A stretch of DNA of 64,000 bases from JAENVU01 sp963801105 (GTDB lineage: Bacteria; Actinomycetota; Acidimicrobiia; IMCC26256; JAENVU01), in contig CAWDDH010000003.1 of NCBI GenBank assembly GCA_963801105.1, forward strand, positions 1,364,001 through 1,428,000, in the 5' to 3' direction. The notes under the pieces were generated by a model that was not told where the DNA came from, ran no database searches, and saw only the letters and a list, made by a program, of their open reading frames with translations. Shown one piece after another: positions 52,530 through 62,568 of the stretch (position 1 is its first letter; each line of letters opens with the position of its first letter). The position numbers were made by a program, and so were the translations under genes.

Positions 52530-53294
52530 TCAGACCTTCTGGCCGGCGAGGCGCGCGTTCTTGAACTGCGCTTTCACGTAGTCCCGGTTGAGCAGCGCGA
52601 TGAAATCGATCGAGATCTCCTTCGGGCACGCCTCTTCGCACTCGCCGTGGTTCGTGCACGAGCCGAAGTACCGCTCCATCTCCTCGACCATCGCGACCAC
52701 TCGCGTGTAGCGCTCGGGCTGACCCTGGGGGAGCAGCGAGAGGTGCGAGTACTTCGCCGATGTGAAGAGCTGCGCAGCACTGTTGGGGCACGCGGCCACG
52801 CACGCACCGCATCCGATGCACGCGGCGGCATCCATCGCCGCGTCGGCGGCCTCCTTCGGGACCAGGATCTCGTTGGCGTCGCGGGCCGCACCGGTGGGAG
52901 CGGTGATGTAGCCACCCGCTTCGACGATGCGGTCGAACGCGCTGCGGTCCACGGCGAGGTCCTTGATGATCGGGAACCCGGCCGCTCGCCACGGCTCGAC
53001 GGTGATGACCGCGCCGTTCTGGAGCTTGCGGAGATGGAGCTGGCACGTCGCGGTGCCGTGCTCGGGGCCGTGGGCCCGACCGTCGATCATCATGTCGCAC
53101 GAGCCGCAGATGCCCTCGCGGCAGTCGTGGTCGAAGGCCACGGGCTCTTCGCCCTCGGCGAGCAGCTTCTCGTTCAGCACGTCGAACAGCTCGAGGAACG
53201 ACATGTCCTCGCTGACGCCGGGCATCGCGTAGGTCTCGAAGCGGCCGGGAACGTCGGGGCCGCTCTGGCGCCACACGCGCAGGGTCAAGTCCAT
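52530..53294 (-). CDS. sdhB: Succinate dehydrogenase/fumarate reductase iron-sulfur subunit
   Basis: This 254-residue protein has the [2Fe-2S] motif DCREGICGSCDMMIDG, then the [4Fe-4S]/[3Fe-4S] motifs ACIGCGACVAACPN and CTNHGECEEACPKE. The start is ATG 53294; the frame upstream of it is antisense-like. It passes electrons from the flavoprotein to the membrane subunit. It is the third gene of sdhCAB, 13 bases after sdhA. Confidence 0.94.
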   Translation of the reverse strand: MDLTLRVWRQSGPDVPGRFETYAMPGVSEDMSFLELFDVLNEKLLAEGEEPVAFDHDCREGICGSCDMMIDGRAHGPEHGTATCQLHLRKLQNGAVITVEPWRAAGFPIIKDLAVDRSAFDRIVEAGGYITAPTGAARDANEILVPKEAADAAMDAAACIGCGACVAACPNSAAQLFTSAKYSHLSLLPQGQPERYTRVVAMVEEMERYFGSCTNHGECEEACPKEISIDFIALLNRDYVKAQFKNARLAGQKV

Positions 53295-53307
53295 CGGTGC
53301 CGGCCTC

Positions 53308-55229
<1,922 letters not shown>

Positions 55230-55233
<4 letters not shown>

Positions 55234-55973
55234 AGGGTCACCACCTTCGTGACGACGAGCAGAGGAAAGCTGATGTTGCCGAGACCGATGAGGACCGCGA
55301 AGCCGATCGCGAACTTGCGTCGGAGCCCGTTCCACTTCGGGTTGTTGATCCCGAGGCTCTGAAACATCGACCAGGCCCCGTGGTAGATGTGGATCGCCAG
55401 CGCGATGTTGGCGAGGATGTACACGATCGCCACCGGCACCCGTTGGAAGCTGTGGATCACGTTGGCGTAGGTGTCGCCCCGCACGAAGTCGGGGTTCGCG
55501 TTGCCCCAGGTGAGATCCATCAGGTGGAAGATCAGGTAGAGCCCGACGATCACCCCGGTCCATCGCATCGTCCGGGACGCGAAGTCGGCGGCGACGTAGT
55601 CGCGCGGCGACTGGTACGCGGTCGGGCGGGCCCGCCGGTTCATGCGGGTGAGCTGCGCTGCGGCGACGATGTGGAGGAAGAACGCCAGGATCAGCCCGAT
55701 CCGCATGATCCACAGCAGCACGGTGCGGGGGAGCGCCGGCTCGCCCAGGGTGCGGAGCCATTCGGCGTAGTGGTCGAGCGGCCCGGCCCCGAGGTAGATC
55801 TTGAGATTGCCGATCATGTGGGCCAGGACGAACCCGAGGAGCATGATCCCGGTGACGCCCATCACCCATTTCTTGCCGATGGCCGAGCGCCAGAACCGCA
55901 GCACCGGATTGCCGGGTGGTGTGCCCGGATGCACGGGCACCGGGTGCTGCGCCGTCGATTGCGTGGCTGTCAT
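55230..55973 (-). CDS. sdhC: Succinate dehydrogenase cytochrome b subunit (type B, single membrane subunit)
   Basis: The protein has five predicted helices and the start ATG 55973, chosen because the AAGGAGG site lies 10 bases upstream; GTG 55982 would be too close. Family parts are FWRSAIGKKWVMGVTGIMLLGFVLAHMIGN, LYLIFHLMDLTWG and ALAIHIYHGAWSMFQSLG in order, with His residues suited to two haems. A single large membrane subunit marks type B complexes that reduce menaquinone or run as fumarate reductases. It leads the operon with sdhA and sdhB. Confidence 0.9.
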
Positions 55974-56019
55974 GCCGCTCACGCCTCCTTGTCCCCCGCT
56001 GATCCGGCGAAGCTACCGG

Positions 56020-58155
56020 TTAGCCGTGGTCGTTCACGATCCGGAGCCACTCCAGGAGCCCGTCGTAGCGGTTCTCGATGGGCGCGAGATCGGGGTGGTG
56101 CAGCGCGAGGCGGACCTCGCCGGTCCGATGGTCGAGGTGCACCTGCCCGATGAAGGCGACGTCCCGGGCGGGGACGTCGCCGCGGAACCGCCGGATCCGG
56201 CCGTCGATCTCCACCTCGAGCGTCGCGCCGGGCAGCGCCCGGGCGCCCTCGTTGGCGACATGGAGCAGCCCGTGCCGGGGCTCGAGCATCGGGAGCACCG
56301 TCCGGCAGGCGTCGCGCAGGGCGCCGTAGCCCGCCTTCGGTCTGCGCTCGTGGTCGAGCACCGACCACGTGACCGACGGGTGGCCGTCGGCGAAGCAGAA
56401 CTGGCAGAACCCGCCGGCCGGGTGCAGGCGGAGCCGGCGCAGGTCCTCGATCTGCAGCTGGAGGAGCGCGGCCTGGTACTGCTGGGTCGCCTCGCGCCAG
56501 GCGGCGAAGCTCGGGAACATCGCGGGCGGTACGTGCCGGTCGAACAACAGCTTCTGGCAGGCGTGCCGCGCGAACAGGCGGTCCCAGTCCAGGTCGGGCC
56601 AGCGCTCCGGCTCCATGAAGTCGGCGGTGGGGGGCACCGCCTGCGCACCGAACTCCGAGACGAAGCGCGCGAGTCGCGGCATCGCCTTCAGCGCGGGCGC
56701 GAGGCCGTCGAGCCGGCCGTGGTACCAGCCGAAGTAGAGGTGGGCGTCGGTGCCGAGGCTGCCGACCCCTGGCCAGATCCCCGAGTGCACGTCCACGAAG
56801 CGTGACGGGTCGGCCTTGTGGATGGCATGGGCGACGGAGCGGTCCAGGACGTCCTTGTTCCACGACGGCAGCAGCATGCTCGCTCCCGCCCGCGCGGCCG
56901 GGCCGGGGCGCATCCGCTCGCCCGGCCGGAACTCGACCGCCAGGGGTTCGTTGTGCGCGCACCACATGGCGATGCTCGGGTGGTGACCGAGCAGGTCCAC
57001 CATCTCGCGGGCCTGGCGATTGGCCTGCCTCCGGGCCGCGCGTCCGTAGCCCCACTGGAGCGGGAAGTCCTGCCAGAGGAGCAGGCCCGCCGCGTCGGCC
57101 GCGTCGTAGAGCTCCGGGCGCGTGACGTGCGCGTGCAGCCGGAGCAGGTCGAGGTTCGCTTCCTTGGCCAGGGCGACGTCGGCGGCGAAGTCGTCCGGGT
57201 CGGCCTCGGCGAGCGCCATGCGGGTCGGGCCCTGGTTGGCGCCCATCACGAAGACCGGTTGTCCGTTGACCCTCCACTGCCAGTCGCGGATCTGGATGTC
57301 GCGGAACGCCGTGGTCAGGCGCCGGTCGTCGCTGCAGACACCGTCGATCTCCACTGCCACCTCGACGTGCACGAGCGGCTGGCCCCCGTAGCGCCACGGC
57401 CACCAGCGCGGTGGCCGGTCCACGAAGATCGGCACGGTGAGGGTGGTCCCCCGCCGCGCCAGCTCGACCGGCACCGTCGTCTCGGCGAGTCGTGTCCCCT
57501 GCTCGTCGGTCACGTGCGCGACGAGGACGATGTCGTCCCGCGGAGTGGTGGTCCCGGGATCCAGTGTCACATCGAGCCGGAGCTGACCGCGCACGTCGGT
57601 CGCCTCCGTGCACAGCACGCGGAGCCACGAGATGCGCACGGGCCCGGTGTCGCGCAGGCGGACCGGCCGCCAGATCCCGCCCGGGTTCCACTCGGGGTCG
57701 AGGTTGTCCCAGTGCGAGAAGACGCCCGTGATCGTGCGCTTCGCGGTCCGATCGGGCTGGCGCGGCGACGCGACCTCGACCGCGAGCGTGTGCGCGTCGT
57801 CCCGGCGCGTGAAGCGGGTGATCTCGAAGGTGTGCGGGAAGAAGTAGCCCTCGGTCGCACCGAGATAGTGCCCGTCGAGCCAGACGTCGCCCAGATAGAA
57901 GATGCCGTCGAAAGAGAGGAACCGGCGGTTCCCCGGCGCCAGCGGCCGCGGCGCGATGGTCCGGCGGTAGAGCAGCGGTCCGTCGGCGTCCCCGAGGAGC
58001 GGATTGCTGCGCCAGTGGCCCGGGACGTCGACGAGCGGCCAGTCCTCGTCCGCGAAGCCGACGTCGGTGAACCGGCGGGCGAGGTCACCGTCCTCGACGT
58101 GCGCCCGCCACCGACCCGACAGGTCGACCGGAACCGGGTCGGGCGGTGCGAGCAT
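56020..58155 (-). CDS. GH2-family glycoside hydrolase (beta-mannosidase-like)
   Basis: The product has 711 residues from ATG 58155. The sugar-binding domain (VDVPGHWRSNPLL, YRRTIAP, WLDGHYLGATEGYF), the Ig-like domain and the TIM barrel follow in order. The acid/base Glu appears in SIAMWCAHNEP and the nucleophile Glu in FVSEFGAQA. The barrel also shows GANQGPTRMAL and LLLWQDFPLQWGY. The pattern fits beta-mannosidase or related GH2 enzymes better than beta-galactosidase, but not surely. There is no signal peptide. It is divergent from the GH172-type gene by only 38 bases, so the two should share control. Confidence 0.82.
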   Translation of the reverse strand: MLAPPDPVPVDLSGRWRAHVEDGDLARRFTDVGFADEDWPLVDVPGHWRSNPLLGDADGPLLYRRTIAPRPLAPGNRRFLSFDGIFYLGDVWLDGHYLGATEGYFFPHTFEITRFTRRDDAHTLAVEVASPRQPDRTAKRTITGVFSHWDNLDPEWNPGGIWRPVRLRDTGPVRISWLRVLCTEATDVRGQLRLDVTLDPGTTTPRDDIVLVAHVTDEQGTRLAETTVPVELARRGTTLTVPIFVDRPPRWWPWRYGGQPLVHVEVAVEIDGVCSDDRRLTTAFRDIQIRDWQWRVNGQPVFVMGANQGPTRMALAEADPDDFAADVALAKEANLDLLRLHAHVTRPELYDAADAAGLLLWQDFPLQWGYGRAARRQANRQAREMVDLLGHHPSIAMWCAHNEPLAVEFRPGERMRPGPAARAGASMLLPSWNKDVLDRSVAHAIHKADPSRFVDVHSGIWPGVGSLGTDAHLYFGWYHGRLDGLAPALKAMPRLARFVSEFGAQAVPPTADFMEPERWPDLDWDRLFARHACQKLLFDRHVPPAMFPSFAAWREATQQYQAALLQLQIEDLRRLRLHPAGGFCQFCFADGHPSVTWSVLDHERRPKAGYGALRDACRTVLPMLEPRHGLLHVANEGARALPGATLEVEIDGRIRRFRGDVPARDVAFIGQVHLDHRTGEVRLALHHPDLAPIENRYDGLLEWLRIVNDHG

Positions 58156-58193
58156 GAGCAGCGAGACTACGGCAGGTGACTCCGGGAGGATCG

Positions 58194-59351
58194 ATGTTCG
58201 GTGACCCGTCCGTGATCGACCTGACGATGGACACGCGCGCCGTGACCTTCGAGAACCCCTCGGGTGCACGCGGCGCCGGCGGTGCGACCGCAGGCGGCCG
58301 CAAGGGGGCGCCGTCGCGTCGGATCGGCGCCGGCGAGCGGGTCACGTTGGTCGCGCTCGACGGTCCGGGGACGATCCGACACCTGTGGTGCACGATCCCG
58401 CCCGGACCGCCCGAGGTCATGCGCGCGGTCGTGCTCGAGGTCTTCTACGACGGGGCCGAAGCGCCGAGCGTGAGCGTCCCACTACTCGACTTCTTCGGCG
58501 CTCCGTGTGGTCGTCCGCGAGCGTATGCGTCGGCCCTCACCTCCGTGCAGGAGGGCCGCGGCTTCAACGCGTACTTCCCGATGCCCTTCTCGCGGTCGGT
58601 GCGGATGGACCTCGTGAACGGCGCCGAGCGCGCCACGACGCTCTACTTCCAGGCCGACGTCACGCTCGGGCCGGTCGCCCCCCACGCCGGGTACCTGCAC
58701 GCGACGTTCCGGCGTGAGAATCCCACGACCCTGGGGACCGACTTCACGATCCTCGACACCATCGTGGGGCCGGGTCGGTTTCTCGGCTGCGTCGTCGGGG
58801 TGCGGACCATCGACGCCGGGACCTGGTACGGCGAGGGCGAGGTGAAGGTCTACCGGGACGGTGACGTCGAGCGGCCCACGATCTGCGGTACCGGGCTCGA
58901 GGACTACGTCGGGACGGCGTGGGGCATGGGGGCGCACCACGCGCCGTTCGGCGGCGCCCCGCTCGACGTGCGCAGCGGCGCATCCGGATCGATGGGCCGT
59001 GCCGACTTCGTCGGCTTCTACCGGTGGCACGTCCCCGACCCGATCGTGTTCCACCACGACGTGCGGGTGACGATCCAGCAGATCGGCATGCACCTGTTCG
59101 GTGCGGGCCAGGAGGCCGAGCGCGACGCGTACGTCGCGACGAACCCTCTCGCCGGCACCGGATGGTTCGACCCGGCGCCGGGCCTGTGCGGCATGGGCCT
59201 GTTCGAGCGCGTCGATGACTACTCGGCCGCTGCGTTCGTGTACCTGGGTGATCCGCAGCCGGTTCCCCCGGTCGACGTCGCCGTCGCGACGGCTGATCTG
59301 GCCCGGCGATCGCACGAGCCGGTGGACCCGCTCGAGGAATTCCTCGGCTGA
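58194..59351 (+). CDS. GH172 (DUF2961) family glycosidase
   Basis: From ATG 58194 (GGGAGGA 5 bases upstream) the product has 385 residues. DUF2961 features are the Gly-rich start ENPSGARGAGG, GPGTIRHLWCTIP, VPLLDFFGAPCGR and FNAYFPMPFSRSVRM in order; later LGTDFTILDTIVGPGRFLG and CGTGLEDYVGTAWG with the probable catalytic acids. Characterised relatives cleave difructose dianhydrides and D-arabinofuranosides. No signal peptide is seen. With the GH2 gene it suggests use of an imported plant or wall glycan. Confidence 0.85.
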   Translation: MFGDPSVIDLTMDTRAVTFENPSGARGAGGATAGGRKGAPSRRIGAGERVTLVALDGPGTIRHLWCTIPPGPPEVMRAVVLEVFYDGAEAPSVSVPLLDFFGAPCGRPRAYASALTSVQEGRGFNAYFPMPFSRSVRMDLVNGAERATTLYFQADVTLGPVAPHAGYLHATFRRENPTTLGTDFTILDTIVGPGRFLGCVVGVRTIDAGTWYGEGEVKVYRDGDVERPTICGTGLEDYVGTAWGMGAHHAPFGGAPLDVRSGASGSMGRADFVGFYRWHVPDPIVFHHDVRVTIQQIGMHLFGAGQEAERDAYVATNPLAGTGWFDPAPGLCGMGLFERVDDYSAAAFVYLGDPQPVPPVDVAVATADLARRSHEPVDPLEEFLG

Positions 59352-59422
59352 ACGGCGCGGTGTCGCCGTGTCGGGCATCTCGATAGGGTGCGCGACGAAC
59401 CCCTTCGTCCGAGGAGATCCCG

Positions 59423-60823
59423 ATGAGTCGACCCGCAACCCTCGGTGAGCTGCGCGAATCCGGTTGGCGCTCCCGTCCGGTCCTGGACGAGCTGCGTGAG
59501 CACGCGATCGAGCGGATCGCGGCCGGTGAGCCGCTCGTCGACGGTGTGCTCGGCTACGAGGACACCGTCCTGCCCCAGCTCGAGAACGCGATCCTCGCCG
59601 CGCACGACATCGTGTTCCTCGGCGAGCGCGGCCAGGCCAAGACGCGGATGATCCGGTCGCTCACCGGGCTGCTCGACGAGTGGATGCCGATCGTCGGCGG
59701 CAGCGAGATCAACGACGACCCCTACGCCCCGGTGTCCCACCACGCACGGCTGCTCGTCGCCGAACGCGGCGACGAGACCCCGATCGAGTGGGTGCACCGC
59801 GACCGCAGGTTCGGGGAGAAGCTGGCGACACCCGACACGTCGATCGCGGACCTGATCGGCGAGGTCGACCCCATCAAGGTCGCGGAGGGCCGGTACCTCT
59901 CGGACGAGCTCACGATCCACTACGGGATGGTGCCGCGCACGAACCGTGGGATCTTCGCGATCAACGAGCTGCCGGACCTCGCCGAGCGGATCCAGGTCGG
60001 GCTCCTGAACGTGCTCGAGGAGCGCGACGTGCAGATCCGCGGCTACAAGATCCAGCTTCCGATCGACGTCATGCTCGTCGCGTCCGCCAACCCGGAGGAC
60101 TACACGAACCGGGGCCGGATCATCACACCGCTCAAGGACCGCTTCGGTGCGCAGATCCGCACGCACTACCCGCTCGACGTCGACGTCGAGATGGACGTCA
60201 TCGAGCAGGAGGCGCGGTCGCTCGGGACGGAGCAGGTGACGGTGACGGTGCCCGAGTTCATGACCGAGATCGTCGCCGAGATGAGCCAGCAGGCGCGCCG
60301 CTCGCCGAACATCAACCAGCGCTCCGGAGTGTCGGTCCGGTTGTCGGTCGCGAACTACGAGACGCTCGTCGCGAACGCGATGCGCCGCGCGCTGCGCAGC
60401 GGCGAGCACGAGGCGGTGCCCCGGATCAGCGATCTCGACGCGCTGGTCGCGAGCTCATCCGGCAAGATCGAGATCGAGACCGTCGACGACGGACGCGACG
60501 GCCAGGTCCTCGATCGCATCATGAAGACCGCGGTACTCGAGGTCTTCCGGGCGTCGGTCCCGACCGAGAAGCTCGGTGGCCTCGTGTCGGCGTTCGAGGA
60601 CGGCCGCGTGGTGCACACGGGCGCCGACGTCCCCTCGGCCGACTACGCGGACCTCATCGGGTCGATGCCCGGGCTGCGCGACGCGCTCGGCCAGCTCGGT
60701 GTCGGTGAGACGCCGGCGGGCGTTGCCGCCGCGGTCGAGTTCCTCCTCGAGGGTCTGCACCTCTCCAAGCGGCTCAACAAGGACTCCATCGGGGGCAAGA
60801 CGACCTACCGCAGCCGCGGCTGA
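59423..60823 (+). CDS. Mg-chelatase subunit I-type AAA+ ATPase
   Basis: The product has 466 residues, with CGAGGAGAT upstream of ATG 59423. The P-loop is LGERGQAKT (67-74 for GERGQAKT), where Ala replaces the usual Gly before Lys, and the Walker B region is GIFAINELPDLAERIQ. Later blocks are GLLNVLEERDVQIRGYKI, SANPEDYTNRGRIITPLKDRFG and INQRSGVSVRLS, typical of ChlI-like ATPases that are not tied to chlorophyll. Such proteins usually work with a von Willebrand-domain partner encoded next door; none is here. Confidence 0.85.
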   Translation: MSRPATLGELRESGWRSRPVLDELREHAIERIAAGEPLVDGVLGYEDTVLPQLENAILAAHDIVFLGERGQAKTRMIRSLTGLLDEWMPIVGGSEINDDPYAPVSHHARLLVAERGDETPIEWVHRDRRFGEKLATPDTSIADLIGEVDPIKVAEGRYLSDELTIHYGMVPRTNRGIFAINELPDLAERIQVGLLNVLEERDVQIRGYKIQLPIDVMLVASANPEDYTNRGRIITPLKDRFGAQIRTHYPLDVDVEMDVIEQEARSLGTEQVTVTVPEFMTEIVAEMSQQARRSPNINQRSGVSVRLSVANYETLVANAMRRALRSGEHEAVPRISDLDALVASSSGKIEIETVDDGRDGQVLDRIMKTAVLEVFRASVPTEKLGGLVSAFEDGRVVHTGADVPSADYADLIGSMPGLRDALGQLGVGETPAGVAAAVEFLLEGLHLSKRLNKDSIGGKTTYRSRG

Positions 60824-60827
60824 GCGG

Positions 60828-61331
60828 GTGGAGCCCCCGCCCGACGCGATCCGCGCCACCGTCGACGAGGTCGCCGTCCGCGGTCTGATCGCCGCGTACG
60901 CGGATGCCGTCAACCGACGGGCCTGGGACGAGTTCCCGCGGCTGTTCGCGCCCGACGCGCGGATCGAGCTGGATCTCCGCGACCGTCCGGCGCTCGCGTT
61001 CTCCGGCCCCGGAGCGATCGCCGGCTTCATCGCGGAGGCGTTGGGGCAGTACCCGTTCTTCGAGTTCGTGGCGCTCAACGTGCACGTGATGCCGGACGGG
61101 TCCGATCGAGCGGCCGTGCGTACCTTCATGTGCGAGCTCCGCCAGGACCACGACGGGCAGCCGAGCCGTGCGTTCGGCCTCTACCAGGACACGGTCACGC
61201 GCGTGGGTCCGCGCGCCTGGTGCTTCGCCCGCCGGCACTACCAGTCGATGGGGCGCGGCGAGTACGGCCTCGACCTCATGCCCATGCCGGTGGTCCCGCC
61301 GCCCCTGCCGCCGCGGCCGCGCACCGGCTGA
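60828..61331 (+). CDS. SnoaL-like NTF2-fold protein
   Basis: The product has 167 residues from GTG 60828, four bases after the ATPase stop. The fold is shown by AVRGLIAAYADAVNRRAWDEFPRLFAPDARIELD, split in two typical blocks, and RAWCFARRHYQSM. It ends in a Pro-rich tail. The catalytic Asp/His of hydratase-type members is only partly present, so ligand binding or a dehydratase-type reaction are both possible. Confidence 0.78.
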   Translation: MEPPPDAIRATVDEVAVRGLIAAYADAVNRRAWDEFPRLFAPDARIELDLRDRPALAFSGPGAIAGFIAEALGQYPFFEFVALNVHVMPDGSDRAAVRTFMCELRQDHDGQPSRAFGLYQDTVTRVGPRAWCFARRHYQSMGRGEYGLDLMPMPVVPPPLPPRPRTG

Positions 61332-61386
61332 GAACTCTGGGGAACCTCTCGCGAAACTCCCAGGTGGCCCGTGCACGCTGCCCCGC

Positions 61387-62568
61387 ATGTTCGAGCTTGC
61401 GGCCACCCCCACGTCGCCCCGCGGTGAATCCCCCGTGGCGCCGCCGGTCGTGGACGTCGTGCTCCCGGTCCACGACGAGGAGGCAACGCTCGCCCGGAGC
61501 GTGAGGCGCCTGCACGAGTACCTCTCGTACGGCTTCCCCTTCTCGTGGCGGATCACGATCGCCGACAACGCGTCATCGGACACGACGGGGCGGATCGCGG
61601 ACCGACTCGCGGCGGAGCTGCCCGAGGTCACGGTGGTGCACCTCGCGCGCAAGGGCCGCGGACTCGCGCTCCGCGAAGCCTGGTGCCGCAGCGATGCAGT
61701 GGTGGTCGCGTACATGGACATCGACCTGTCCACGGACCTCGACGCGTTCCTGCCGATGATCGCGCCGCTGGCGTCCGGGCACTCCGACGTGGCGATCGGA
61801 TCGCGCCTCGCGGCCGGCGCGTCCGTCGCCCGGAGGCCGAAGCGTGAGCTGATCTCCCGCACGTACAACCTCATGGTGCGGGCGATGTTCGCGACCCAGG
61901 TGCGCGACCTGCAGTGTGGGTTCAAGGCGATCCGCACCGACGTGGTGCATGACCTCCTGCCCGCTGTGCAGGACGACGGATGGTTCTTCGACACCGAGTT
62001 GCTGCTGCTGGCCGAGCGCAACGGGCTCAGGATCCATCAGGTCCCGGTCGATTGGATCGACGATCCCGACAGCCGCGTCGACATCGCGCGCACGGCCCTG
62101 GCCGACGTGAAGGGCGCGCTGCGTCTCTTCCGCTCCTTCGGTGTCGGTGGGGGTCAGGTGCGGCTCACGCATCCCCGCCCGACGGTCCCCGACGACTTCG
62201 GCCGGCGGCTGGTCAGCTTCGGCCTGATCGGTGCCGTGAGCACCGCCGCCTCCCTCCTGCTCTTCGTCGCGCTCCGGGCACCGCTCGGAAGTGTGATGGC
62301 GAACGCGATCGCGGTCACCGCCACGTTCGCGGCCAACGCCTGGCTCAACGCCCGCTACACGTTGCGTGCCACGCGACCCCGCTGGCGCCGCGCCGGCGCG
62401 CTCTACGCCGGATCGCTCGCGCTGTCGACGCTCGCGGTCCTCGGCGCGGCCGCGGCCGGTCTCGGCCCGCTGGCCGAGGTCGTGGTGCTCTGTGCCTCGT
62501 GGGCGGCGGCCAGCGTCGTGCGCTTCCTGCTCCTCGGAGCCCCCCGATCCGCGAGGACCGCGTCATGA
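61387..62568 (+). CDS. GT2 glycosyltransferase fused to GtrA-like membrane domain
   Basis: The product has 393 residues from ATG 61387. The N-terminal GT-A domain has VDVVLPVHDEEATLARSV, ITIADNASSDTTG, and YMDIDLSTDLDAFL (DxD motif), then GSRLAAG and DLQCGFKAIRTD. The C-terminal part has four helices of the GtrA type (RRLVSFGLIGAVSTAASLLLF to RFLLLG). Such fusions make and flip polyprenyl-phosphate sugars for wall or surface glycosylation. The stop overlaps the next gene by 4 bases, which encodes a GT39-type transferase, the likely consumer of that sugar. Confidence 0.9.
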   Translation: MFELAATPTSPRGESPVAPPVVDVVLPVHDEEATLARSVRRLHEYLSYGFPFSWRITIADNASSDTTGRIADRLAAELPEVTVVHLARKGRGLALREAWCRSDAVVVAYMDIDLSTDLDAFLPMIAPLASGHSDVAIGSRLAAGASVARRPKRELISRTYNLMVRAMFATQVRDLQCGFKAIRTDVVHDLLPAVQDDGWFFDTELLLLAERNGLRIHQVPVDWIDDPDSRVDIARTALADVKGALRLFRSFGVGGGQVRLTHPRPTVPDDFGRRLVSFGLIGAVSTAASLLLFVALRAPLGSVMANAIAVTATFAANAWLNARYTLRATRPRWRRAGALYAGSLALSTLAVLGAAAAGLGPLAEVVVLCASWAAASVVRFLLLGAPRSARTAS

